The position numbers and the translations under genes are program-made. Source: Zhongshania aliphaticivorans (lineage in GTDB: Bacteria > Pseudomonadota > Gammaproteobacteria > Pseudomonadales > Spongiibacteraceae). From it: a stretch of 64,000 nucleotides of DNA. Shown here in pieces: positions 30,329-38,554 of this stretch (its first letter is position 1; each line of letters begins with the position of its first letter). The notes below the pieces were generated by a model that saw nothing but the letters and a program-made list of their open reading frames with translations, was not told the DNA's origin and did no database searches. The DNA lies in the NCBI RefSeq assembly GCF_902705855.1, contig NZ_CACSIJ010000017.1, positions 90,772-154,771 on the forward strand, read 5' to 3'.

Positions 30329-31276
30329 ATGTCTATCACCCTAGAACGTAAAGTGCTTGAAGAAGCGGCTGACTGGCTGATAAAAATGCAAGAAGGCCTT
30401 ATGGACGATGCCGAGATAAACCGCTTTAAACAATGGTTAGCACGTAGCAATGCCCACCGCCAAGCATGGCTGCGCGCCGAAAAAATTACTACCAAACTTG
30501 GCACCTTACCGCCTTCAATAGGCATGGCTACTTTGGATCGCCCGAGTAATCTAGAGCGCCGCGAAGTGCTCGCCAAACTTGCCTTATTTATCGCCGCCGC
30601 TCCCGTAGGCTGGAGTGTTTGGGACATCACCCATAAACAGCTTCATATTGCTGACTACCGCACCCGCGTGGGCGAACAACAAAAAGTGACCATTGCCGAT
30701 GGATCGCAAATCACCCTGAATACCGACACTGCCATCGATGTGTCACTCAGTAATGAGCAGCGTTTGATTGTGTTGCGCCAAGGCGAAATTTATATAGAAA
30801 CCAGCCATCGCAACGATCCTCGTCCATTTCTAGTTAGCAGTGCACAGGGACAATTACGCGCTCTAGGCACCCGATTTACCGTGCGCCAATTTACCGACAC
30901 TAGCCACTTGGCCGTACTCGAAGGTGCCGTCGAAGTCACTCCAGCTAACGGCCCTGCAGTAGTAATTACTGCAGGGCAACAAACCCCATTTGATGCCCAT
31001 CAAACCGATAAAATTATGCCTGCAGATGACCTGAACGCCGCGTGGACTAACGGCATGCTCATGGCCGATGCCATGCCTCTACAAACTCTATGTGATGACT
31101 TAAGCCGTTTTCGTAATAGCCGCCTGCGGGTAGAGCCAGCCATTGCCAACTTAGCGGTGTCTGGCGCATTCCCTCTTAGCGACATCAACAAAGCCCTAGA
31201 TATGCTCGCGGCCACCTACCCTATCACCGTCAACAAAGCCTTGTTTGGTTATATGACGACACTTTCGCCAAAATAA
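30329..31276 (+). CDS. FecR-type anti-sigma / signal transducer (cassette 2)
   Basis: 315 aa. An N-terminal sigma-binding domain (VLEEAADWLIKMQEG, HRQAWLRAEKI) is followed by a membrane segment preceded by twin arginine (ERREVLAKLALFIAAAPVG), then the periplasmic FecR domain (GEQQKVTIADGSQITLNTDT, ALGTRFTVRQF). The C-terminal part (LSRFRNSRLRVEPAIANLAV) would contact the receptor STN domain. Co-transcribed with the sigma gene just upstream; the haem-type receptor follows at 31448. Confidence 0.92.
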   Translation: MSITLERKVLEEAADWLIKMQEGLMDDAEINRFKQWLARSNAHRQAWLRAEKITTKLGTLPPSIGMATLDRPSNLERREVLAKLALFIAAAPVGWSVWDITHKQLHIADYRTRVGEQQKVTIADGSQITLNTDTAIDVSLSNEQRLIVLRQGEIYIETSHRNDPRPFLVSSAQGQLRALGTRFTVRQFTDTSHLAVLEGAVEVTPANGPAVVITAGQQTPFDAHQTDKIMPADDLNAAWTNGMLMADAMPLQTLCDDLSRFRNSRLRVEPAIANLAVSGAFPLSDINKALDMLAATYPITVNKALFGYMTTLSPK

Positions 31277-31447
31277 TTAGGCACAAAACCGTACTATTTT
31301 TTGTTTAACGCCCTGTCTTTCGCCTCGCGGTTCTATTGCAAACATCTATTCAAAAATTATTTTTTTAATGCTGATACTTTTTCCTTTTTCACTTGGCAAG
31401 GTAAGTACAGAACATATTGATCACTGCACTTACCACAAGGAAACACC

Positions 31448-33643
31448 ATGCGACCGTTCACCCACGCTGCTTTAACTCGACCATTGCTATGCGCGCTGGC
31501 GCTTTCTTGCGCAACAGCTACTTTTGCAGACACCGCAACTCAAGCCCAACACTATGAGCTAGCAGCAGGTCCACTTGGCCGAAATTTATCCCTTATCGCC
31601 ACCCAAAATGGCATTCCCCTCTCTTTTGATCCTGCATTAACTCAAGGCCTGCAAAGCCCCTCACTCGTCGGTGATTACACCCCGCAACAAGCATTGAACT
31701 TACTGATCGAAGGCAGCGGTTTGCAAATGGTTCAAAAGGAAGATGGCAGTTACACACTTGAAAAAAGCCCAAATTTAACAAGTTTGCCTGCCGTAAAAAT
31801 TAGCGCATCGTCAATCAGTTCACCACAAACATCCTTAGATTACAGTCGTGATGAGCTTAATGCGGTGCAGCCCCGTGACGTAAAAGAGCTATTCAAAAAA
31901 GACGCCGCAGTCGCCGTTGGCGGATCAATTCCCGTCAATCAGAAAGTATATGTGCGTGGTGTTGAAGAAACCGCAATGGCGGTCAGCATTGACGGCGGTC
32001 GCCAGAACAATAAGGTATTTCACCACAATGCCACCAACTTGATTGACCCATCACTACTCAAAGCGGTGCGTGCTTCTGCTGGTGTTGCTGCCGCCGATGA
32101 TGGCCCTGGCGCGATTGGCGGTAGCTTGGTATATGAAACAGTCGATGTAGAAGACTTGCTATCCCCGCAACGTAATTTTGGTGGCTTTGTTGATGGTCGC
32201 TACAGTTCCAACGGCGATCAGCTTACTACCGGCGCTTCTATATACGGCCGCAACAGCGGTTTTGAAGCACTGTTCTATCTGAATCATACCAACGGTGACG
32301 ATTACGAAGATGGCGAAGGTGACACCGTGCGGTTTACCGAGCCAGGCTTACTCAGCAAATTAAGCAAAGTCGCCTATGAAAATGAACAGGCAGGTCGCTT
32401 TGAACTATCGATGGAAAACGTTAACGATGAATCTCAACGTCCTTACCGCGCTAACTTTGTTGGTTTAACCGTGGGCCGTCCTGTACCAGAATCTCGTGTC
32501 TATGATCTGACGCGCGAGAGTCTAAATTTCAACTACAGCCGTGACACCGCGCAAGGCTTGTGGAACCCAAGTGTGACGATTGCTAGCGGCGAAACTGAGC
32601 TAGAAACCCGTGAAGTGCCGTTGGCCGATCCGACTGCCCTTATTGTTTACACCGGCATTACCGAAAGTCAGTCCATGACCGTTAAAAACACCTTTTACAC
32701 ACGCTTCGGCGAAATTGTCGCAGGAATAGACCATTATGACGACAGCGCTATTTTCAGATACGAAAGCGATCCGGACTTAGAAGAACAAGCAGAAAATTTG
32801 GGCGTCTTTATTCAGATGCGTCAGACTTTCGGCGAGCAGTTAAATCTTTCCTACGGCCTACGCCATGACGAGCAAGACTTCACCGGCACCGACGGCTCCA
32901 GTCACGATGACGCTGGCGCCAGTGGCAACATTGCTGCCGACTACCAAATTAACGACTATCTCACCGTCAAAGCAGCCTACGCCCAAGTATGGGGTGGCGT
33001 CGCACTAGCAGAAAACTTCATTCTCAACGGGGGCTGGAGTTATGACAACATCAAAGCGGTAGAAGCTGAAAACTACAGCTTTGCCCTTCGCACGCAAGTT
33101 GATGGTGCTTTTGCGGAAGCCACCCTATACCAAACCGATATTGAAAATGGTCGCACGCCATCCTACGGTGGAGGCCCTGATTTGGTCGCCAACTTTAAAA
33201 TTGATGGCTACGATATTGTGGTCGGCTACCTCGGTCAGCAAGGTGAGATCACAATGAAATACGCCAATATTGAATCCGAAATGGACGGCATAGTAGCCAG
33301 CTCATACGACGGTAATTACTTCACCGTACCCTTGGGCGAAATCATCACCGTTAGCGGAACACTAAATCTATCTCAGATTCCTGTGGCCCTAGGAATGGAT
33401 GCCGAATTTGCCCTAGAAAATGATGCCGTCGAAGATAGCGGCGCAAAACAAGATAGCTATACCGTCGTTAACGCTTACGTAAATTACGCGGTAAATGAGA
33501 GCATGAATCTGCGACTGTCCATCGACAATCTAACTGATGAGTCTTATACAGACAGAGCAAGCTACGGGCAGGAATTTACCACCGTTAAAACACTTTTAGA
33601 ACCGGGACGGTCTGCCATTTTAAGCGCGCGTTATAGTTTTTAA
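31448..33643 (+). CDS. TonB-dependent receptor, haem/haemoglobin-type, with STN signalling domain (cassette 2)
   Basis: 731 aa. Signal peptide (ending ATFADT), then an STN domain (about 35-108: YELAAGPLGRNLSLIATQNG, ALNLLIEGSGLQ). The plug differs from the siderophore-receptor class: QKVYVRGVEETAMAVSIDGG and FHHNATNLIDPSLLKAVRAS with GPGAIGGSLVYETVD resemble HasR and haemoglobin/transferrin receptors. The barrel ends in SILSARYSF-like residues (AILSARYSF). An STN domain plus FecI/FecR partner recalls the HasI/HasS/HasR haem circuit, so haem or a haemoprotein is the likely ligand, though not proven. No haemophore gene is present. Confidence 0.88.
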   Translation: MRPFTHAALTRPLLCALALSCATATFADTATQAQHYELAAGPLGRNLSLIATQNGIPLSFDPALTQGLQSPSLVGDYTPQQALNLLIEGSGLQMVQKEDGSYTLEKSPNLTSLPAVKISASSISSPQTSLDYSRDELNAVQPRDVKELFKKDAAVAVGGSIPVNQKVYVRGVEETAMAVSIDGGRQNNKVFHHNATNLIDPSLLKAVRASAGVAAADDGPGAIGGSLVYETVDVEDLLSPQRNFGGFVDGRYSSNGDQLTTGASIYGRNSGFEALFYLNHTNGDDYEDGEGDTVRFTEPGLLSKLSKVAYENEQAGRFELSMENVNDESQRPYRANFVGLTVGRPVPESRVYDLTRESLNFNYSRDTAQGLWNPSVTIASGETELETREVPLADPTALIVYTGITESQSMTVKNTFYTRFGEIVAGIDHYDDSAIFRYESDPDLEEQAENLGVFIQMRQTFGEQLNLSYGLRHDEQDFTGTDGSSHDDAGASGNIAADYQINDYLTVKAAYAQVWGGVALAENFILNGGWSYDNIKAVEAENYSFALRTQVDGAFAEATLYQTDIENGRTPSYGGGPDLVANFKIDGYDIVVGYLGQQGEITMKYANIESEMDGIVASSYDGNYFTVPLGEIITVSGTLNLSQIPVALGMDAEFALENDAVEDSGAKQDSYTVVNAYVNYAVNESMNLRLSIDNLTDESYTDRASYGQEFTTVKTLLEPGRSAILSARYSF

Positions 33644-33662
33644 TAATCCGTCCAGACGAGAT

Positions 33663-33686
33663 GAGATGGTACCCCCCTACCATCTC
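33663..33686 (+). terminator. Probable terminator of receptor 2
   Basis: GAGATGGTA-cccccc-TACCATCTC, a perfect 9-base stem 19 bases after the receptor stop, with an alternative register using GACGAGATG/CATCTCGTC. Only a weak T tract follows. Confidence 0.55.
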
Positions 33687-33948
33687 GTCCCTCCGTAAAA
33701 CACACAGCTATGCACTCTGAGTCAGCTTTCGACTCATCTGAACAGTTTATGCAACAAAATTAACAGCCTTTCTATTAAAAATACGCAGCGCAGTTATCCG
33801 GAAGATAGATTCTACTAAAGGCTATATATTCCTTAACGAAGCACAATAAGGAGCCTTATCGGAAGCGTATAACGCGGCCTACTTCCATTGTTGCGGCACT
33901 CTAGCAGCCAGAATGATAATTTCCCTGAGGGGGAAAACAAAATATTTT

Positions 33949-33973
33949 GCACCTTTTTAAGTCTTCATACGTC
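33949..33973 (+). promoter_or_regulatory. ECF-sigma-type promoter upstream of fur1
   Basis: GCACC (33949-33953), 16-base spacer beginning with a T run and ending CATA, then CGTC (33970-33973). The same elements and spacing occur upstream of the operon at 41302. TTTGCACCTTTT and TCATACGTC are shared exactly by the two sites. Confidence 0.65.
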
Positions 33974-34131
33974 TTATATATACAAACGCAGTATGAAGCC
34001 GGTATTGAAACTTAAAGTCGAAGAATTAATTTTGGTGCTTCACATAAAAAAATGTGATCACAACCCATTCTGAATAAGAACGTAGCTGCTGATTTCCCAC
34101 GGGTACGGTAGCGAACAAGGAGCTCTTTGTA

Positions 34132-34542
34132 ATGGCTAATGAAAGTCAAGAACTGCGCGACGTGGGTTTAAAAGTCACCCTGCCACGAATACGAATTTTA
34201 CAAATATTGGAATCATCAGAAAGAGATTCGCATCATCTTAGCGCCGAAGATATTTATAAGATTATGCACCACAGTGGCGATGACACAGGATTGGCTACAA
34301 TCTACCGAGTACTCACACAGTTTGAGGCGGCAGGCTTAGTTGTTCGGCACCAATTTGCAAACCAGCGCTCAGTATTTGAAATTGCAAAAGGTGATCACCA
34401 TGATCATATGGTATGCCAAGATAGCGGCGAAATTATCGAGTTTTCTGACCCAATGATTGAACGTCGGCAGCGTGAAATTGCAGAAGAGCACGGCTATGAG
34501 CTGATTGATCATTCTTTAATACTGCATGTGCGGGCAAAATAA
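34132..34542 (+). CDS. fur: Ferric uptake regulator, Fur family (fur1)
   Basis: 136 aa dimeric Fe(II)-dependent repressor. Winged-helix DNA-binding domain (GLKVTLPRIRILQIL, HLSAEDIYKIM, LATIYRVLTQFEAAGLVVRH) is followed by a dimerisation/metal domain (FEIAKGDHHDHMVCQDSGEIIEF, IDHSLILHV). It is close to Pseudomonas Fur, which likewise lacks the second Cys of CxxC. The His/Glu/Asp ligands of both metal sites appear intact. It is monocistronic, away from the usual bamE/recN neighbourhood, and preceded by an ECF-type promoter. It may therefore be an accessory copy rather than the housekeeping one, which is inference. Confidence 0.92.
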   Translation: MANESQELRDVGLKVTLPRIRILQILESSERDSHHLSAEDIYKIMHHSGDDTGLATIYRVLTQFEAAGLVVRHQFANQRSVFEIAKGDHHDHMVCQDSGEIIEFSDPMIERRQREIAEEHGYELIDHSLILHVRAK

Positions 34543-34708
34543 TATATTGACGGCTCAACTTTATACCGCATCGACACGATTGTGCGTAGACACTTTTATT
34601 ACCCTACTCTTGATCGAATAATGTACTTTAAAGAATCATTAAGCAGCCAGTTAGTATCACTAAAGTAAAGTGACATTACCTTTGTTTCTTTCTTATGCGT
34701 AGCCGACC

Positions 34709-35458
34709 TTAATCTTTACGATCATTAATAATTTCTATCGTCAAATTCTCTCGATGACCGAAAAGAAATTGGGGAGTAACGCCAAACATGGATCTAAATG
34801 TTCTAGAAAAATGTGCGCTATCAGAAAAGCCAGCGTCGTGCGCCGCAGCGGTTAAGCTACTCCCAGCTAACGCCGATTCCACCGCAGCTCGCAGACGCGC
34901 CCAGCGAACGAAGGCCCTGAAGGTTGTGCCACATTGGCTTCGTAGCAAACGTGCCAAGTGCGCAGCAGAAACATGCACTTCCGAGGCTGCTTGCTCCAAG
35001 CTAATAGCTTGGCTGAGATTACGGCGTACCCAACTTTGGATTTGCAACACTCGCGGATCGATTGAGCTTGCTTGATCCCAATTCATCCGTTCTGGTGCAG
35101 CATCAACACAGCGTAAAGCAAGTTCTTTGGCGTGATTGCTCGTTAAGGTTTCGACCCACTCAAGTGGGTACACGACTGGAATAACTCTCTGGCCCTGTTG
35201 CCGCAATGAGCATTCCTGAAATGCCGAGTGTTCCGGCTCCCAGTACACCATGACCACGTGATTTACCGTCACACAACTATGCTGATATCCCGGAGGAATG
35301 AATACTCCCTGCGCGGAAACACGATCACGCTCGCTTGACTCGGTAATTATTACGCCTTCGCGAACAAACGACCACTGCGCCGCATGATGGCTGTGATGTT
35401 CTGCATTTAATGCAGGGCCCGCCATGACCAGCCAATGTTCTCCCAAATACAAACGCAT
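34709..35458 (-). CDS. AraC-family transcriptional regulator
   Basis: 249 aa. The N-terminal cupin-like sensing domain (EHHSHHAAQWSFVREGVIIT, GVFIPPGYQHSCV) precedes two helix-turn-helix units at the C-terminus (LEQAASEVHVSAAHLARLLR, LTAAAHDAGFSDSAHFSRTF followed by FGVTPQF). It is divergent from the hydroxylase gene with 89 bases between them, so it probably regulates that gene and perhaps itself. The effector is unknown. The pair interrupts the row of iron cassettes. Confidence 0.88.
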   Translation of the reverse strand: MRLYLGEHWLVMAGPALNAEHHSHHAAQWSFVREGVIITESSERDRVSAQGVFIPPGYQHSCVTVNHVVMVYWEPEHSAFQECSLRQQGQRVIPVVYPLEWVETLTSNHAKELALRCVDAAPERMNWDQASSIDPRVLQIQSWVRRNLSQAISLEQAASEVHVSAAHLARLLRSQCGTTFRAFVRWARLRAAVESALAGSSLTAAAHDAGFSDSAHFSRTFRSMFGVTPQFLFGHRENLTIEIINDRKD

Positions 35459-35547
35459 TTTTCAATAATCCTGCTCAGTTTATTCAAGCCCCGTTTGGAG
35501 TTAGTAAGCAGAATAGCAAAAAATCGAAGAATCAACGGAGATATAAA

Positions 35548-36414
35548 ATGCGCAAGCTACTGCAACTGTTCTACTTTCCAATTTTTTTCATAGGTGGCAT
35601 GGGAAGCATTGTTTGGATTATCGGCGAGAACCTGCCCATCACATGGGCTTGGCTAGTGATGGCCACCGCCATCGCCCTATCCTTTATCTGCGAGCGCGTT
35701 TTACCTTGGCAACCCAGTTGGAACAGCTCTCAAAAAGACGGTTTACGCGACGTACTTCACGTCGCTGTAAACACCAGCCTCACCCACAGCAGTTTACTAT
35801 TGCTTCCTTTGTTGGCCGCCATGGCACCGCTATCATCTCTTTGGCCTGAACGCTGGCCATTCTGGGGCCAAGTGCTTATGGCAATTCTTATCTTAGACTT
35901 TGGTATTGCCGCGGTTCATCATCAAAGCCACAGGTGGAATTGGCTGTGGCAATTTCACGCTGTGCATCACAGCGTAACAAGGATGTACGGATTTAATGGG
36001 CTGATGAAGCACCCTTTGCACCAATGCGTAGAAACGGCCATTGGCATCGCGCCATTGTGGATTATGGGAATTCCAGCGGATGTCGCCCAAGCGCTGACAT
36101 TTTGTGTGGCGCTTCAGTTGCTTCTCCAACATTCAAACGTGGACTATCGAACTGGCCCCATAAAATATCTATTGGCAAATGCAGAAGTACATCGCTTCCA
36201 TCATTTACGTCCACCAGCAAACGGCGATATCAACTTCGGTTTGTTTACTACAGTCTACGACCATGTCGCTGGAACGTTTTTTTATGATGCTAAAACTGCG
36301 CCTAGAGACAGCGAGGCCATCGGACTTAGCGACCAATTCCCACAACGTTACGATCACCAGATCGCCCATCCATTTCTACATATCTTTGAGAAGGCTAAGC
36401 GAAGTAAGCACTAA
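35548..36414 (+). CDS. Fatty acid hydroxylase / sterol desaturase family membrane protein
   Basis: 288 aa di-iron membrane oxygenase. Several membrane helices flank the His-box motifs HHQSHR, FHAVHHS and HRFHH, the histidine clusters that bind the two irons. The substrate is probably a lipid, carotenoid or alkyl chain, not decidable here. Being iron-dependent, it may be regulated with iron supply. Divergent from an AraC regulator. A perfect 15-base hairpin follows the stop. Confidence 0.85.
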   Translation: MRKLLQLFYFPIFFIGGMGSIVWIIGENLPITWAWLVMATAIALSFICERVLPWQPSWNSSQKDGLRDVLHVAVNTSLTHSSLLLLPLLAAMAPLSSLWPERWPFWGQVLMAILILDFGIAAVHHQSHRWNWLWQFHAVHHSVTRMYGFNGLMKHPLHQCVETAIGIAPLWIMGIPADVAQALTFCVALQLLLQHSNVDYRTGPIKYLLANAEVHRFHHLRPPANGDINFGLFTTVYDHVAGTFFYDAKTAPRDSEAIGLSDQFPQRYDHQIAHPFLHIFEKAKRSKH

Positions 36415-36420
36415 TGTATT

Positions 36421-36460
36421 GACGTATGCAAAAGCTTAAATACATGCTTTTGCATACGTC
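36421..36460 (+). terminator. Perfect 15-base inverted repeat after the hydroxylase gene
   Basis: GACGTATGCAAAAGC, 10-base loop, then its exact complement GCTTTTGCATACGTC, 7 bases after the stop codon. A likely transcription terminator or mRNA-stabilising hairpin; only a short AT-rich tract follows. The rest of the gap to 36737 is AT-rich and holds the Fur box of the next cassette. Confidence 0.6.
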
Positions 36461-36683
36461 ATTTATTTGGCTAGATGCAGTTTCATATCTGTTTCTACGT
36501 GCAATAGTTGTTGTTTTTTTTAATATAAATTAAACATCGATAAGTTATTTAATTGCACTAAGCGGTACCTCTCTCAGCCGTTTACTGCGACCTAGCAGTC
36601 TGATCGTATAAAAATTTTATAGATGTGACTTGCTGCATCGCCAATTGTTAAGTCACCGTATTCCCAAACCATCGCTGATACGC

Positions 36684-36705
36684 TAAAATGCGAACAATTC
36701 TCATT
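36684..36705 (+). promoter_or_regulatory. Fur box and -10 of fecI cassette 3
   Basis: AATGCGAACAATTCTCATT (36687-36705) matches the Fur boxes of the other cassettes with one broken pair. TAAAAT (36684-36689) could be the -10; no good -35 is visible at 17-18 bases. Confidence 0.7.
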
Positions 36706-36737
36706 TAAACCATCCGATCTCTAACTAACGCTAATCC

Positions 36738-37277
36738 ATGCCATCCCCCACTTTCACATCACTGACACAGGCCGTTGAGGCTTATTACGAGGAGCTGCGG
36801 CAGTTTGTCCGCAAGCGCACCGGCTCGTCGTCGATGGCGGAAGATGTGGTGCAGGAAACCTGGATTCGCGCAAACTCAGCTTCGGTGCCTATGCCAGACA
36901 ATCCCCGCGCGTATCTGTATCGCATGGCGGGTAATTTGGCGGTAGATCAACTTCGGCGGCAGCAGTCGCAGTTACCTAAACCTGTAGAGAGTGGTGATGC
37001 CGACGACACAGAAAATACCTTATTTGAGCTGCCCTGCCTCGCGCCCTCTCCTGAAGAAATAGCCGCCTCGCAACGAGAGTTCGCAGTTTTACATGAGGCC
37101 GTTCGCGAGCTACCGGATAAGTGCCGCGAGGTGTTTCTGCTATACCGTGGCCACGGTCTAACCATGCGCGAAATTGCCAAGCGCTTAGCCATTTCAGATA
37201 AAACCGTTGAAAAACATATCGCTCGCGCTATGGTGCATTGCCGACAACGGCTGCGTGATGCAGGGAGAGATGTTTAG
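36738..37277 (+). CDS. FecI-type ECF sigma factor (cassette 3, distinct subgroup)
   Basis: 179 aa, ATG start. Region 2 (AYYEELRQFVRKRTGSSSMA, EDVVQETWIRANSA, YRMAGNLAVDQLRRQQSQ) and region 4 (CREVFLLYRGHGLTMREIAK, SDKTVEKHIARAM) are present. It lacks the GCSETAADL-type core shared by sigma factors 1, 2 and 4 and resembles the Pseudomonas FpvI/FecI-like group more. A gap of 121 bases separates it from its fecR, also unlike the other cassettes, so this cassette probably has a separate origin. Confidence 0.92.
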   Translation: MPSPTFTSLTQAVEAYYEELRQFVRKRTGSSSMAEDVVQETWIRANSASVPMPDNPRAYLYRMAGNLAVDQLRRQQSQLPKPVESGDADDTENTLFELPCLAPSPEEIAASQREFAVLHEAVRELPDKCREVFLLYRGHGLTMREIAKRLAISDKTVEKHIARAMVHCRQRLRDAGRDV

Positions 37278-37398
37278 TGATCAGCGCACTGGGGGAAACT
37301 CGCGCCGCAACACGTCTCAATAATCAGAAGGCTGAGATTTTTTACTCAACTGCCATGATAAAAACGAGCGTTAACGACGAATCAAGGTTTCTCCAACA

Positions 37399-38436
37399 AT
37401 GAGCCCTGTGAGTGACAACAAGAACGATTTACCTGACGCTATGCTGGAAGACGCGGCGATTTGGCTGGCACGGCTAAAGGATAGCCACCAGGATAACGCC
37501 GAACAAACCGCGCTGGTTAACGCGTTTACTGCGTGGCTAGCAGCTGATCCTCGTCACCACCAAGCCCACCAAGAAATGGAAAATCTCTGGGGCCGCTTAG
37601 ACGCGCCCATCAGCCAGTTCATTGCCGAGCAGCACGCACACAACGTGACACCGCTTCGTCGCAAATCCAATACCGTCACTCGCCAAGTAAAAGCCAAACC
37701 ATCGCGGATTCCTCAAAAACATGCCCGCTTTGCGATAGCGGCGAGCTTAGTCATGGCGCTTCTCATCGGCGTCGGCAACCAGCAGGATTGGCTGAGCCAG
37801 TGGCAAAGTGATTACGCCACAACCGTGGGCGAAGAACTACCCATTACTACCGACGACGGCAGCCTCATCACCCTGAACACCAACAGTGCGTTAGTGATGA
37901 ATTACAGCGCAAACGAACGCAGAGTGCGTTTGCTCAAAGGCGAAGCGTGGTTTGCCGTGTCAGCGGACGACCACCGTCCCTTTATTGTAGAAACCGAAAA
38001 AGGCGCCGTGCGGGTAACTGGTACCCAGTTTAATGTTCGGCTTACTGACAAAAACGCCATCGTTAGCTTAGACGAAGGCCAAGTTATTCTCACCTCGCCG
38101 AATGACAGTAAAAACTTGCCTGTAGTGCTCGCCCCCGGCCAGCAAGCGATGCTCTCCGGCGACGTGATATCAGCGCCAACAAGCTTTGACCGCACCGCTG
38201 TTACTGCTTGGTTGCGCGGGCAATTCGTGTTTTATAACACGCCATTGGCCGACGTAGTCGCCACACTCAACCGCTACCGAGCCGGCCGTATTGTTATTAC
38301 CAACTCAGACCTCAATGCCCGAAAAGTCAGCGGCATATTTTCAACCAACGAAGCCGACGCTGCGTTGGAGATGATCAGCCGCACTCTCGCCCTCAATGAA
38401 ACTAGACTGACTGACTACTTAGTTTTACTTAAATAG
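37399..38436 (+). CDS. FecR-type anti-sigma / signal transducer (cassette 3)
   Basis: 345 aa. N-terminal domain (LEDAAIWLARLKDSHQD, ADPRHHQAHQEMENLWGRL), a membrane segment (ARFAIAASLVMALLIGVG) without the twin arginine seen in the other three FecR proteins, then the periplasmic FecR domain (GEELPITTDDGSLITLNTNS, VTGTQFNVRL) and C-terminal receptor-contact region (LNRYRAGRIVITNSDLNA). Expected to hold or activate the sigma factor of cassette 3. Confidence 0.92.
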   Translation: MSPVSDNKNDLPDAMLEDAAIWLARLKDSHQDNAEQTALVNAFTAWLAADPRHHQAHQEMENLWGRLDAPISQFIAEQHAHNVTPLRRKSNTVTRQVKAKPSRIPQKHARFAIAASLVMALLIGVGNQQDWLSQWQSDYATTVGEELPITTDDGSLITLNTNSALVMNYSANERRVRLLKGEAWFAVSADDHRPFIVETEKGAVRVTGTQFNVRLTDKNAIVSLDEGQVILTSPNDSKNLPVVLAPGQQAMLSGDVISAPTSFDRTAVTAWLRGQFVFYNTPLADVVATLNRYRAGRIVITNSDLNARKVSGIFSTNEADAALEMISRTLALNETRLTDYLVLLK

Positions 38437-38498
38437 CCCACATCAAAAAAATTCTATAAATATTTCCCAAATGACTGGGGGATTATTCCCCGCTGTTA

Positions 38499-38530
38499 CG
38501 TCTCACCACTAGATGCGAATAAATCTCATT
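38499..38530 (+). promoter_or_regulatory. Possible ECF -10 and Fur box before receptor 3
   Basis: CGTC (38499-38502) follows a GGGGA-ttat-TCCCC dyad and may be an ECF -10 element. A Fur-like dyad GATGCGAATAAATCTCATT (38512-38530) lies just downstream. It covers the first ATG of the longest frame (38513), arguing that translation starts at 38555. Confidence 0.5.
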
Positions 38531-38554
38531 GTTAATTGGGGGCAAAGAACCACA

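Larger units (their letters stand above)
33644..34131. other. Intergenic region upstream of fur1
   Basis: 488 bases. It contains the receptor terminator (33663-33686), a possible half Fur site AATGATAATTTC (33912-33923), and an ECF-type promoter (33949-33973). An open frame at 33888-34073 has no coding character and overlaps the promoter, so it is not called. Confidence 0.5.

Noticed and set aside
33888..34073. 61-codon frame upstream of fur1
   Set aside because: Overlaps the ECF promoter and shows no recognisable protein features.
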